Part shown: piece after piece, positions 20,142 through 28,959 of the stretch
How positions within the stretch are numbered: the stretch's first letter is position 1
How the letters are laid out: each line of letters opens with the position of its first letter
Assembly: GCF_005144475.1 (NCBI RefSeq)
Contig: NZ_SWJZ01000021.1
Span: forward strand, 59,462-123,461
Source: Rhodobacter capsulatus
Lineage (GTDB): Bacteria > Pseudomonadota > Alphaproteobacteria > Rhodobacterales > Rhodobacteraceae
Reading direction: 5' to 3'
DNA length: 64,000 bases
Translations under genes and position numbers: made by a program
The notes under the pieces: model-generated
What the model saw: the letters and a program-made list of their open reading frames with translations, nothing else
Database searches by the model: none
Told to the model about the DNA's origin: nothing

Positions 20142-21125
20142 TCACGATGCGTTGAGGGCCCTGCGACGGGTGGAACCGTAAAGCGCGATCAACTCTGTGG
20201 CGACATGCGCGCCCGCAATCGCGGTGGCGCCGGTGGGGTCATAAGGCGGCGAGACCTCGACGACATCGCCGCCGATCAGGTTGATCCCGGCCAGCCCGCG
20301 CAGGATCGCCGCCGCCTGCCAGCTTGCCAGACCGCCCCAGACCGGCGTGCCGGTGCCCGGCGCAAAGGCCGGATCGAGGCAATCGATGTCGAAGCTGATA
20401 TAGGTCGGCCGGTCGCCCAGCACCGCGCGGATCCGCGCCACGGTTTCGGCGACGCCCGCCTGATGCACGAAGGGCGCGTCCAGAATAGTCACGCCGCAGG
20501 TGTCGGGGTTGTCGGTGCGGATGCCGACGGAAACGGTGGTTTCGGGGGCGACGAAGCTCAGTTTCAGCGCCTTGTAAAGGAAGGTGCCATGGTCGATCCG
20601 GCTCATGTCGTCATCGGCCCAGCTGTCGGAATGGGCGTCGAAATGCAGCAGCGCGACGGGGCCGTGATGGGCGGCAAAGGCGCGCAGGATCGGCAGGGTG
20701 ATGAAGTGATCCCCCCCCAGCGTGATCACCCCCGCGCCCTGCGCCAGAATGCCTGCGATGTGATCGGTCACCCGGTCGGGGAAGCTGGCCGTATGGGCAT
20801 AATCGAAGGCCAGATCGCCGTAATCGGCGATCGCCAGCTCGCTGAACGGATCGAAGCCCCAGCCATAGGGCGCGTCGAAGGCCTGCAGCGTCGAGGCCTC
20901 GCGCAAAGCCCGCGGCCCGAAACGGGTGCCCGGCCGATGTGTGACCGCCTGATCGAAGGGCACCCCCGTCACCGCCAGATCGATGCCGGTCAGATCCTTG
21001 GTGTAGCGCCGCCGCAGGAACGAGGTCGCGCCCGCAAAGGCATTCTCGAAGGCCAGACCGCGCGGATCTTCCCGCGTGAAGGCCATATCTATCTGATTTT
21101 TCGCGTCTTCCAGTGCCATGGACAT
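20142..21125 (-). CDS. speB: Agmatinase-family ureohydrolase
   Basis: Binuclear manganese ureohydrolase of 327 residues, most like agmatinase (agmatine to putrescine and urea). Metal-ligand motifs are intact: GGDHFITLP, LLHFDAHSDSW and SFDIDCLDPAFAPGTGTP, the last being the standard C-terminal signature. Other family members (guanidinobutyrase, guanidinopropionase) share these motifs, so substrate specificity is inferred rather than seen. Start codons at 21125 and 21119 are both possible. It is divergent from the cytochrome c peroxidase gene. Confidence 0.8.
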   Translation of the reverse strand: MSMALEDAKNQIDMAFTREDPRGLAFENAFAGATSFLRRRYTKDLTGIDLAVTGVPFDQAVTHRPGTRFGPRALREASTLQAFDAPYGWGFDPFSELAIADYGDLAFDYAHTASFPDRVTDHIAGILAQGAGVITLGGDHFITLPILRAFAAHHGPVALLHFDAHSDSWADDDMSRIDHGTFLYKALKLSFVAPETTVSVGIRTDNPDTCGVTILDAPFVHQAGVAETVARIRAVLGDRPTYISFDIDCLDPAFAPGTGTPVWGGLASWQAAAILRGLAGINLIGGDVVEVSPPYDPTGATAIAGAHVATELIALYGSTRRRALNAS

Positions 21126-21212
21126 GCCCCCTTTTCATCCCATAGCGCCTTGATAGACTTGGGGTGTCAACCAAAACCTGCGTCACCCCGCCACATCTGG
21201 ACTTATTCCAAC

Positions 21213-21226
21213 TTGACGCAGATCAA
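21213..21226. promoter_or_regulatory. FNR/FnrL box upstream of cytochrome c peroxidase
   Basis: TTGACGCAGATCAA matches the FNR consensus with one half TTGAC and the other ATCAA. It is centred about 68 bp before the ATG of the peroxidase gene. Low-oxygen induction of di-heme peroxidases by FNR-type regulators is well established in proteobacteria, so the gene context supports the site. Confidence 0.82.
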
Positions 21227-21287
21227 GACCCCCGCCCGCCCGCCTGTTTAGAAGTATTCCATATTCAAAAAGACCCGGAGGGACCCG

Positions 21288-22337
21288 ATGAAACGCACTC
21301 AGATCAGCCTGTTGGCCGTGGCCACGCTGCTTGCCGCCCCCGCCCTTGCCGAGGATGCGGCACTGCGCGAAGAGGCCAGGGGCCTCTTTGAAGTGATCCC
21401 GATGCAGGCGCCGCAACTGGCCGACAACAACACCGTCACCCGCGACAAGATCGATCTGGGCGCGATGCTGTTCTTTGATCCGCGGATGTCGAAATCGGGC
21501 GTGTTCTCGTGTCAGTCCTGCCACAATGTGGGCCTGGGCGGGGTGGACGGGCTGGAAACCTCGATCGGGCATGGCTGGCAGAAAGGCCCGCGCAATGCGC
21601 CCACCGCGCTGAACGCCGTCTTCAACGTGGCGCAATTCTGGGACGGCCGCGCCCCCGATCTGGCGGCGCAGGCCAAGGGCCCGGTGCAGGCGGGCGTCGA
21701 GATGAACAACACCCCCGAAAATCTGGTGGCGACGGTGCAATCGATGCCGGGCTATGTCGAGGCCTTCGCCAAGGCCTTCCCGGGGCAGAAGGCCCCGATC
21801 AGCTTCGACAATTTCGCGCTGGCGATCGAGGCTTTCGAGGCCACGCTGATCACGCCGAATTCGAAATTCGACCAATGGCTGATGGGGGCTGACGGCGCGA
21901 TGAGCGCCGAGGAAAAGGCCGGGCTGAAGCTGTTCATCGACACCGGCTGCGCCGCTTGCCACAATGGCATCAACATCGGCGACAACGGCTATTACCCCTT
22001 CGGCGTGGTGGAAAAACCCGGCGCCGAGGTGCTGCCCGCGGGCGACAAGGGCCGCTTTGCGGTCACTGCGACGGCGGATGACGAATATGTCTTCCGCGCC
22101 GGGCCCCTGCGCAACATCGCGCTGACGGCGCCCTATTTCCATTCCGGCAAAGTCTGGGATCTGCGCGAGGCGGTGGCGGTGATGGCGAATTCGCAGCTCG
22201 GCGCGACGCTCGACGATGCCCAGATCGATCAGATCACCGCCTTCCTTGGCGCGCTGACCGGCGAGCAGCCCGAAGTGGTGCATCCGATCCTGCCCGTGCG
22301 CAGTGCCCAGACGCCCCGGCCCGAACACATGAACTGA
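21288..22337 (+). CDS. ccpA: Periplasmic di-heme cytochrome c peroxidase
   Basis: Reduces hydrogen peroxide to water in the periplasm with electrons from c-type cytochromes. The 349-residue precursor has a Sec signal peptide (MKRTQISLLAVATLLAAPALA, cleavage after residue 21). Two covalent haem motifs are present: CQSCH at 75-79 (peroxidatic haem) and CAACH at 221-225 (electron-transferring haem). Motifs such as PTALNAVFN and APYFHSGKVWDLREAV are typical of the family. An FNR box lies upstream, so microaerobic expression is expected. Confidence 0.95.
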   Translation: MKRTQISLLAVATLLAAPALAEDAALREEARGLFEVIPMQAPQLADNNTVTRDKIDLGAMLFFDPRMSKSGVFSCQSCHNVGLGGVDGLETSIGHGWQKGPRNAPTALNAVFNVAQFWDGRAPDLAAQAKGPVQAGVEMNNTPENLVATVQSMPGYVEAFAKAFPGQKAPISFDNFALAIEAFEATLITPNSKFDQWLMGADGAMSAEEKAGLKLFIDTGCAACHNGINIGDNGYYPFGVVEKPGAEVLPAGDKGRFAVTATADDEYVFRAGPLRNIALTAPYFHSGKVWDLREAVAVMANSQLGATLDDAQIDQITAFLGALTGEQPEVVHPILPVRSAQTPRPEHMN

Positions 22338-22500
22338 GGTCTTGCGCAAATTTGCGGCACAAAGGGCGCGGGGATCTTCCTCGCGCCTGTTCTTTTGGCG
22401 CCGCGCCGACGCGGACCGCGCAAGAACTTGCTGCAAAAGGAATACCTTGCAGACATATTGCCGCAAGGACACCGTTGCACTGTCAATCGCCGCGAAATCC

Positions 22501-22512
22501 TGACATATGTCA
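22501..22512. promoter_or_regulatory. Perfect palindrome before the Rrf2 regulator gene
   Basis: TGACATATGTCA is a perfect 12-bp palindrome 54 bp upstream of the Rrf2 gene start, with another TGACAT at 22525-22530. Rrf2 regulators often repress their own promoters, so this is a candidate autoregulatory operator. The proposal is based on position and symmetry only. Confidence 0.45.
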
Positions 22513-22565
22513 AAACAATATCTGTGACATGCCTTATCCCGTTTTCGGCAACCCCTGGAGCCAGC

Positions 22566-23072
22566 ATGCGACTGACGACTCGGACCAACCTGGCAATGCG
22601 CACCCTGATGTTCTGTGCCGTGAACGGCGACAGGATCGTGCGCAAGCACGAAATCGCCGAGGCCTGCAACGCCTCGGAAAACCACCTGGCGCAGGTGGTG
22701 AACACGCTGGCGCAGCGCGGCTTCATCGAGACGCAGCGCGGCCGGTCGGGGGGGTTGCGGCTGGCGCGTCCGATGGATCAGATCGGCGTCGGCGAGGTGT
22801 TGCGCACCTTCGAGGCGGTGCTGCCCTTCGTCGAATGTCTGGACGGCGAGAACAACACCTGCCCGCTCTGCGATGCCTGCCGCTTCCGCGAGGCGATCGA
22901 GGCGGCGCTCGAGGCCTTCTACACCGCGATGGACAGCCATTCCGTCGGCGATCTGGTGCGCGACAACGCCGCATTGGAGCATCTGCTGCGCCTGCCCGGG
23001 GCGCCGCGGATCGGCATCTGCGGCGCAGGTCCGCGGGCCCGCACGACGCTGACGGCGGATCTGGAAGTCTGA
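22566..23072 (+). CDS. Rrf2-family Fe-S transcription regulator, NsrR-like
   Basis: Winged-helix regulator of 168 residues. It opens MRLTTRTNLAMRTLMF, the Rrf2 recognition start, with RGRSGGLRLARP forming the wing. Cysteines at 91, 99, 102 and 105 (EC, then CPLCDAC) lie where NsrR and IscR bind their cluster. The first and last resemble NsrR (Cys91-x-Cys102 region), and nnrS elsewhere in the window would be a fitting target, so an NO-responsive NsrR-type role is inferred. An extra cysteine and a C-terminal extension differ from E. coli NsrR. The ATG at 22566 follows a GGAG. Confidence 0.8.
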   Translation: MRLTTRTNLAMRTLMFCAVNGDRIVRKHEIAEACNASENHLAQVVNTLAQRGFIETQRGRSGGLRLARPMDQIGVGEVLRTFEAVLPFVECLDGENNTCPLCDACRFREAIEAALEAFYTAMDSHSVGDLVRDNAALEHLLRLPGAPRIGICGAGPRARTTLTADLEV

Positions 23073-23290
23073 CCGCCCCTCACGGAAATGTTTCAAAATC
23101 AACGACGTTCTGTCGCCCCCGTGTGGTTTCGGCCCGCGGGGTCGGCCATTTTCCGCCCGGCCTGTTCGGGTAACGCTAACGCTCCTTTCATCGTGAGTTG
23201 AAGTTTCGGGCGGCTCCGTTTAGCTGCGTCATAGTGTCGCCGCAATTCAGACGCTCCATGCCGGAGCAAGGTGACAAAGCGAGGCCCGAC

Positions 23291-23446
23291 ATGCAACAGA
23301 CGCAACAAATGGGAATGGTGTCTTCCGATCAGCAGGACGGCGTGCACCGTCAACAGGCCGAGGCGAAAGCTTCGGTGCAACAGCAGGGCCATGCGGAAAA
23401 ACCCGTTCAGGCCGGCAAGACGATCACCGACTGGGCCTCGATCTGA
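23291..23446 (+). CDS. Small Gln-rich hydrophilic protein, hypothetical
   Basis: Possible 51-residue protein beginning MQQTQQMGMVSSDQQDG and ending KTITDWASI. It has a GAGG ribosome site six bases before the ATG, lacks hydrophobic segments, and is rich in Gln. A perfect 8-bp GC hairpin follows 11 bp after the stop. No family is recognised. Without this gene the interval 23073-23554 (482 bp) would be empty, which slightly favours it being real. An in-frame ATG at 23258 lacks a ribosome site. Confidence 0.45.
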   Translation: MQQTQQMGMVSSDQQDGVHRQQAEAKASVQQQGHAEKPVQAGKTITDWASI

Positions 23447-23457
23447 GGCCCTCGGAC

Positions 23458-23478
23458 CGGGGCCGTTGACCGGCCCCG
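23458..23478. terminator. GC hairpin after the small Gln-rich ORF
   Basis: Perfect stem CGGGGCCG/CGGCCCCG around TTGAC, without a T-tract, located 12 bp after the small ORF's stop codon. It may be a weak terminator or an mRNA-stabilising structure. Confidence 0.45.
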
Positions 23479-23554
23479 CCGCGCCGCCCGCGGGCGTGCG
23501 AGACTTGCGGGACGGCTCCTGATCGGAGAGAGTTCTTCTGATCCGGAGCGTCCC

Positions 23555-23902
23555 ATGCAATCCCCCCCTCTCTCCCCTCTGACCGACATTCCCGGCATCG
23601 GCCCCGCCACTGCCGAAGGCTTTGTCCGCGCGGGCATCGACAGTGCCGAAGCGCTGCGCGCCATGGGCGCCGAGGCCGCCTATGAAGCCTGGCTTCGGGC
23701 GGGCAATCCACCGCATTTCATCGGCTTTTATGCCCTGGTGATGGCGCTGCAGGGCCGCCCGTGGAACGATTGCCGCGGCGCCGAAAAGGAGGCGCTGCGC
23801 GTCAGCTTCGATGCGATGAAGGCCCGGACCCGGGGCAAGCAAAAGGGCCACCCCGGGATCGAGGCGGCCCTTGATGCGATTGGTGTCGGCCTGCGGCGCT
23901 AG
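23555..23902 (+). CDS. TfoX C-terminal-domain (helix-hairpin-helix) protein
   Basis: Small protein of 115 residues. Its N-terminal half IPGIGPATAEGFVRAGI...LRAMGAEAAYEAWL is a helix-hairpin-helix unit of the TfoX/Sxy C-terminal type. The N-terminal TfoX domain is absent, so this is a stand-alone version. In gammaproteobacteria TfoX controls competence; a similar role here is not shown by sequence, and a nucleic-acid-binding function is the safest reading. The start codon lies close behind CGGAGCGTCCC, an adequate ribosome site. Confidence 0.75.
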   Translation: MQSPPLSPLTDIPGIGPATAEGFVRAGIDSAEALRAMGAEAAYEAWLRAGNPPHFIGFYALVMALQGRPWNDCRGAEKEALRVSFDAMKARTRGKQKGHPGIEAALDAIGVGLRR

Positions 23903-23925
23903 CCGCAGACCCGAAGGTCGGGCAC

Positions 23926-24348
23926 TCAGCCGACCAGTTCGAGACCCGAGAAGAAGAAGGCGATTTCCGCCGCGGCGGTTTCCGGCGCGTCCGACCCGTG
24001 GACCGAGTTTTCGCCGACCGAGAGGGCGAATTCCTTGCGGATGGTGCCGTCGGCGGCATTGGCCGGGTTGGTGGCGCCCATCACTTCACGGTTCTTGGCG
24101 ATCGCGCCTTCGCCTTCCAGCACTTGCACGACGACCGGCTCGGACGCCATGAACTCGCACAGCTCGCCGTAGAAGGGGCGTTCCTTGTGCACTTCGTAGA
24201 ATTTGCCGGCCTGTTCCAGGCTCAGCTTGAGGCGTTTTTGCGCGACGATGCGCAGGCCCGCTTCCTCGAATTTGGCATTGATCTTGCCGGTGAGGTTGCG
24301 GCGCGTCGCGTCGGGTTTGATGATCGAAAGCGTGCGTTCGATGGCCAT
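23926..24348 (-). CDS. ndk: Nucleoside diphosphate kinase
   Basis: Transfers the gamma phosphate between nucleoside tri- and diphosphates. The 140-residue protein is full length for the family. It begins [19 protein letters not shown], and the active-site histidine is His117 in GENSVHGSD, with the usual [15 protein letters not shown] segment before it. The start at 24348 is set by this conserved N-terminus; an upstream extension is not supported. It is divergent from the ABC-F gene over about 208 bp that hold no recognised feature. Confidence 0.97.
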   Translation of the reverse strand: MAIERTLSIIKPDATRRNLTGKINAKFEEAGLRIVAQKRLKLSLEQAGKFYEVHKERPFYGELCEFMASEPVVVQVLEGEGAIAKNREVMGATNPANAADGTIRKEFALSVGENSVHGSDAPETAAAEIAFFFSGLELVG

Positions 24349-24556
24349 GAGGGGAAGCCTCTTTGGTTGGGGACCGGGCAGCCGGTCAGAAAAGCGTCTG
24401 GCGCCTGCTATCATGCGGCAGGGATGTTGAAAACCCCCGGGCAACTGCCGTTTTGGGCAGGAAATGCGACAAATGCGCAAAGCCGGGCCCGGAAGGATTG
24501 CGCCGGTCGGCACCCGCGCCATTGACGCGCGGCCCCGGCTGAGGCAGAGCCAAGAC

Positions 24557-26413
24557 ATGCTCACGCTTGACGCCATCACCTATGCCATCGAGGGCCGCCC
24601 GCTGTTTGACGCAGCCTCGGCCCGGATCCCCACCGGCCACAAGGTCGGCCTTGTCGGCGCCAATGGCGCGGGGAAAACCACGCTGTTCCGACTGATCCGG
24701 GGCGAGCTTGCGCTCGAATCGGGCGAGATCTGCCTGCCCGTGCGCGCCCGTATCGGCGGCGTCGCGCAGGAGGTGCCCTCCTCTGAAACGAGCCTTCTGG
24801 ATACGGTTCTGGCCGCCGATACCGAACGCGCGGATCTGTTGGCGGAATCGCAGACCGCGACCGACCCCGGCCGGATTGCCGAGATCCAGACCCGCCTTGC
24901 CGATATCGACGCCTGGTCGGCCGAGGGCCGCGCCAGCGCGATCCTGCGCGGGCTCGGCTTTGACGCCGAGGCGCAGCGCCGCCCCTGTTCGGATTTCTCG
25001 GGCGGCTGGCGGATGCGCGTGGCACTGGCCGGCGTGCTCTTCGCCCAGCCCGATCTGTTGCTGCTGGACGAGCCGACGAACTATCTCGACCTCGAAGGGG
25101 CGCTTTGGCTCGAACAATATCTGGCCCGCTACCCGCATACGGTCATCATCATCAGCCACGACCGCGATTTGCTGAACCGCGCCGTGGGCTCGATCCTGCA
25201 TCTGGAAAACCGCAAGCTGACCTTGTGGAACGGGCCTTACGACCAGTTCGCCCGCCAACGGGCTGCGGCACGCGCGAACCTGGCGGCGGCGGCGAAGAAA
25301 CAGGAGGCGCGGCGCGCGCATCTGCAAAGCTTCGTCGATCGCTTCAAGGCCAAGGCGACGAAGGCCGCGCAGGCGCAGGCGCGCGTCAAGATGCTGGAAA
25401 AGATGGAGCCGATCACCGCCCCCGAGGAGGCGGCGAAACAGGTCTTCAGCTTCCCCGTGCCGGAACAGCTTTCGCCGCCGATCATCACGCTGGATGGCGC
25501 GGCGGTGGGCTATGGCGACAAGCCGATTCTGCGGCGACTGAATTTGCGCATCGATCAGGATGACCGGATCGCGCTTCTGGGCCGCAACGGCGAGGGGAAA
25601 TCGACGCTGTCGAAGCTTTTGGCGGCCAAGCTTGACACTTGCGAGGGGCGGATTGCCCGGTCGTCAAAGCTGCGGATCGGCTATTTCGCCCAGCATCAGG
25701 TGGATGAGCTGGACCTTGGCGCAAGCCCGCTCTTGCATCTGCAACGCCTGCGCCCCGAGGAGCATCAGGCGAAGCTGCGCGCACGCCTTGCGGGCTTCGG
25801 GCTTCTGGCGGATCAGGCGGAAACCGCTGTGGGCAAGCTTTCGGGCGGGCAGAAGGCGCGGCTGTCGCTGCTTCTGGCCACTTTGGACGCGCCGCATCTG
25901 CTGATCCTCGATGAGCCGACAAACCACCTTGATATCGAAAGCCGCGAGGCGCTGGTCGAGGCGCTGACCGCCTATTCCGGCGCGGTGATCCTGGTCAGCC
26001 ACGACATGCACCTTTTGTCGCTCGTCGCCGACCGGCTCTGGCTGGTGAAAGGCGGCGCGGTGGCGCCCTACCCCGCCGATCTGGAAGCCTACCGGGCCGA
26101 ATTGCTCGCGGGCGATCCCGACGACAAGCCCGCGCCGAAAGCGGTGGAAAAGAAGGCCCCGCCGCCCTCGCGCGAGCGGATTCTGGCGCTGCGCGCCGAG
26201 GCGCGCAAATGCGAGGAACGGGTCGAAAAACTGGCGGAGATGCTTGGCAAGCTTGACGAGAAACTCGCCGATCCTACCCTTTACGAAGCCGCCCGCGCCG
26301 CCGAGCGCGAGAAATGGATGCTCAAACACGCCGAAGCCCGCGCGGCGATGGGCCGGGCCGAGGAACTCTGGATGGCGGCGCTGGAAGCGCTGGAAACCGC
26401 GATGGCGGGCTGA
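24557..26413 (+). CDS. ABC-F family ATPase (YheS/Uup-like)
   Basis: Soluble dual-ATPase of 618 residues without membrane segments, a translation-associated ABC-F protein. The first cassette has GANGAGKTT (Walker A), [12 protein letters not shown] (signature) and [15 protein letters not shown]. The second has [24 protein letters not shown] and [15 protein letters not shown]. Between them lies a charged linker rich in Ala, Arg and Lys, and the C-terminus forms a predicted coiled coil (from about residue 530). This layout is closest to YheS. A start at 24557 gives [13 protein letters not shown], the standard beginning. Confidence 0.93.
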   Translation: MLTLDAITYAIEGRPLFDAASARIPTGHKVGLVGANGAGKTTLFRLIRGELALESGEICLPVRARIGGVAQEVPSSETSLLDTVLAADTERADLLAESQTATDPGRIAEIQTRLADIDAWSAEGRASAILRGLGFDAEAQRRPCSDFSGGWRMRVALAGVLFAQPDLLLLDEPTNYLDLEGALWLEQYLARYPHTVIIISHDRDLLNRAVGSILHLENRKLTLWNGPYDQFARQRAAARANLAAAAKKQEARRAHLQSFVDRFKAKATKAAQAQARVKMLEKMEPITAPEEAAKQVFSFPVPEQLSPPIITLDGAAVGYGDKPILRRLNLRIDQDDRIALLGRNGEGKSTLSKLLAAKLDTCEGRIARSSKLRIGYFAQHQVDELDLGASPLLHLQRLRPEEHQAKLRARLAGFGLLADQAETAVGKLSGGQKARLSLLLATLDAPHLLILDEPTNHLDIESREALVEALTAYSGAVILVSHDMHLLSLVADRLWLVKGGAVAPYPADLEAYRAELLAGDPDDKPAPKAVEKKAPPPSRERILALRAEARKCEERVEKLAEMLGKLDEKLADPTLYEAARAAEREKWMLKHAEARAAMGRAEELWMAALEALETAMAG

Positions 26414-26443
26414 GGCCTGCCCGGCAACGGCACGGGAACAAGC

Positions 26444-27379
26444 ATGACGCGCAAGATCATCATCGACACCGACCCGGGACAGGATGACGCCGTGGCGATC
26501 CTTCTGGCGCTTGGCAGCCCGGAACTTGACGTGCTGGGCATCACCTGCGTTGCGGGCAACGTGCCCTTGGCGCTGACCACGAAGAACGCGCGGATCGTCT
26601 GCGAACTGGCCGGGCGGCGCGACGTGAAAATCTTCGCGGGCTGTGACCGGCCGCTGCTGCGCCCGCTGGTGACGGCGGAATATGTGCACGGGAAAACCGG
26701 GCTCGACGGCATCCCGCTGCCTGACCCCACGATGCCGCTGCAAGACCAGCATGCGGTCGATTTCCTCATCGAGACGCTGCGCCGCGAGGCCCCGGGAACG
26801 GTGACGCTTTGCCCGCTCGGGCCGCTGACGAATATCGCCACGGCCTTTCGCCGCGCCCCCGAGATCGTCTCGAAGGTCGAACAGATCGTCTTGATGGGCG
26901 GCGCCTATTTCGAGGTCGGCAACACCACCCCGGCGGCCGAGTTCAACATTTACGTCGACCCGCAAGCCGCGGAAATCGTGTTCAAATCCGGGGTCCCGCT
27001 GGTCGTCATGCCACTTGACGCGACGCACAAGGCGCTGACCACACGGCCGCGGATCGAGGCGTTCCGGGCGCTGAACACCCCGGTCGGCGCCGCGGTGGCA
27101 AGCTGGACCGATTTCTTCGAACGCTTCGACAGGACGAAATATGGCTCGGAAGGGGCGCCGCTGCATGACCCCTGCGTCATCGCCTGGCTGTTGCGCCCCG
27201 ATCTCTTCGAGGGCCGTTTCATCAATGTCGAGATCGAGACCCATTCGGAGTTGACCATGGGCATGACCGTCGCCGATTGGTGGCGCGTCACCCCGCGCGA
27301 CCCGAATGCGCTTTTCCTGCGCGAGATCGACGCCGAGGGCTTCTACAGCCTGCTGACCGAGCGCCTGTCCCGGCTCTGA
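26444..27379 (+). CDS. Inosine-uridine-type nucleoside hydrolase
   Basis: Hydrolyses ribonucleosides to base and ribose for salvage. The 311-residue protein starts MTRKIIIDTDPGQDDAVAIL, containing the calcium-binding DTDPGQDD signature. GPLTNIA, IVLMGGAYFEVGNTTPAAEFN and the late LHDPCVIAWLL segment complete the active site. It begins 30 bp after the ABC-F gene and may be co-transcribed with it. Which bases it prefers cannot be told from the sequence. Confidence 0.94.
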   Translation: MTRKIIIDTDPGQDDAVAILLALGSPELDVLGITCVAGNVPLALTTKNARIVCELAGRRDVKIFAGCDRPLLRPLVTAEYVHGKTGLDGIPLPDPTMPLQDQHAVDFLIETLRREAPGTVTLCPLGPLTNIATAFRRAPEIVSKVEQIVLMGGAYFEVGNTTPAAEFNIYVDPQAAEIVFKSGVPLVVMPLDATHKALTTRPRIEAFRALNTPVGAAVASWTDFFERFDRTKYGSEGAPLHDPCVIAWLLRPDLFEGRFINVEIETHSELTMGMTVADWWRVTPRDPNALFLREIDAEGFYSLLTERLSRL

Positions 27380-27386
27380 GACAGAA

Positions 27387-27435
27387 GCGTATTTGAACCA
27401 GGAAAAATCAGCGGCTTTTCCTGGGGCAAAGACGC
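27387..27435. repeat. Palindromic intergenic element (GTATTT family), hairpin
   Basis: GCGTATTTG-AA-CCAGGAAAA pairs with TTTTCCTGG-GG-CAAAGACGC, leaving a loop of nine bases and one A/G mismatch. The same plan (GCGTATTT, two unpaired bases, then an A-rich CC-A-G arm) recurs at 31265-31367 and 57833-57885. It probably ends transcription of the nucleoside hydrolase gene. A further unpaired arm, CAAATATGCGTC, lies near 27448. Confidence 0.7.
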
Positions 27436-27478
27436 AGTTTCACTTGACCAAATATGCGTCTGAGCCAGATGTTAAGGC

Positions 27479-28900
27479 ATGACCCCGGATTTTGACCCGT
27501 CCTATGCCCGCCTGCCCGAGCGGTTCTTTGCCCGGCAGGATCCGACCCCGGGGGCGGCACCCGCTCCGGTTGTGGTGAACCGGGCGCTGGCGGCGCGGCT
27601 GGGGATCGACGCGGATTGGCTGGAAAGCGCCGAGGGCACGGCGGTTCTGGCCGGAAATCTGGTTCCCGAGGGCGCCGCGCCGATCGCGCAGGCCTATGCG
27701 GGCCATCAGTTCGGCGGTTTCGTGCCGCAGCTGGGCGATGGGCGGGCGATCCTGCTGGGCGAGGTCATCGCCCCCGATGGCGCGCGCTTTGACTGGGTGC
27801 TGAAAGGCGCGGGCCGCACGCCCTGGTCGCGCGGTGGCGACGGGCGGGCCTGGATCGGGCCGGTGTTGCGCGAATATCTGGTGTCGGAAACCATGGCGGC
27901 CTTTGGCGTGCCGACGACGCGGGCACTTGGCGCGGTGCTGACCGGGCAAGGCGTCTATCGCGACGGGTTTCACCGGCCGGGTGCGGTGATCGCGCGCATC
28001 GCCGCCAGCCATATCCGGGTTGGCACCTTTGAATATTTCGCCGCGCGGCAGGATGAAGAAGCGCTTGCAACACTTTGCGATTACACGCTTTCCCGCCACT
28101 ACCCCGAGGCGGAAGGCCCGCTTGGCCTGCTGGCCGCCGCGGTGGCCGCCCAGGCGAAACTGGTGGCGCAGTGGCTGTCTTTCGGCTTCATCCATGGCGT
28201 GATGAACACCGACAATTGCGCGCTCTCGGGCGAGACGATCGATTACGGCCCCTGCGCCTTTCTGGATGCCTATCACCCGCAAAAGGTGTTTTCCGCGATC
28301 GACCGTCAGGGGCGTTACGCCTATGCGAACCAGCCGCAGATCGCGCTGTGGAACCTGACGCAGCTGGCCTCCTGTCTGCTGCCGCTGATCGGCCCCGAGG
28401 CCGAGGCGGTGGAACAGGCGCAGGCGGTGCTCGACGGTTTTGCCCCCGCGTATCAGGCGGAATGGCTCTTCCGGATGGGACGCAAGATCGGCATCGCCCG
28501 TGCCACGCCCGAGGACCGCGGGCTGATCGAAAGCCTGCTTGCGCGCATGGCCACCGAGGGCGCCGATTTCACCCGCACCTTCCGCGGTCTGGCCACCGGG
28601 CGGGCGCGCGACGAATTCACCGATCCCGCCGCCTTCGACAGCTGGGCGCCCGGCTGGCAGGCGCGGCTGACGCGCGAGGTGGTGCCGCAGGCCGTCCTTT
28701 CTGCCGCCAATCCGGTGCGGATCCCGCGCAACCACCGCCTTGAAGAGGCGATCACCGCCGCCGTCGCGGGCGATTTCGCGCCGTTCCGGCAGCTCCAGGC
28801 GGCTTTGGCCCATCCCTTTGATCCCGCACCCGAATTTACCGCCTATGAGGCCGCCCCGACGGCAGAGGAACGCGTCGCCCGCACCTTCTGCGGCACCTGA
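27479..28900 (+). CDS. selO: Protein adenylyltransferase SelO (YdiU)
   Basis: Pseudokinase-fold enzyme that transfers AMP to protein hydroxyl groups and is linked to redox homeostasis. The 473-residue product has AYAGHQFGGFVPQLGDGRA (nucleotide-binding loop), VLKGAGRTPWSRGGDGRA, the segment LREYLVSETMAAFGVPTTRAL and HGVMNTDNCALSGETIDYGPCAF, the catalytic/metal-binding region with conserved Asn and Asp. The C-terminus is FCGT, with the Cys where vertebrate homologues carry selenocysteine. No clear partner gene is adjacent. Confidence 0.95.
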   Translation: MTPDFDPSYARLPERFFARQDPTPGAAPAPVVVNRALAARLGIDADWLESAEGTAVLAGNLVPEGAAPIAQAYAGHQFGGFVPQLGDGRAILLGEVIAPDGARFDWVLKGAGRTPWSRGGDGRAWIGPVLREYLVSETMAAFGVPTTRALGAVLTGQGVYRDGFHRPGAVIARIAASHIRVGTFEYFAARQDEEALATLCDYTLSRHYPEAEGPLGLLAAAVAAQAKLVAQWLSFGFIHGVMNTDNCALSGETIDYGPCAFLDAYHPQKVFSAIDRQGRYAYANQPQIALWNLTQLASCLLPLIGPEAEAVEQAQAVLDGFAPAYQAEWLFRMGRKIGIARATPEDRGLIESLLARMATEGADFTRTFRGLATGRARDEFTDPAAFDSWAPGWQARLTREVVPQAVLSAANPVRIPRNHRLEEAITAAVAGDFAPFRQLQAALAHPFDPAPEFTAYEAAPTAEERVARTFCGT

Positions 28901-28959
28901 CTTGTGGCGGATACAATCGCGCTCTGGACCTTTCAGCGGCGCGCTGGCAGGGGACCGCC

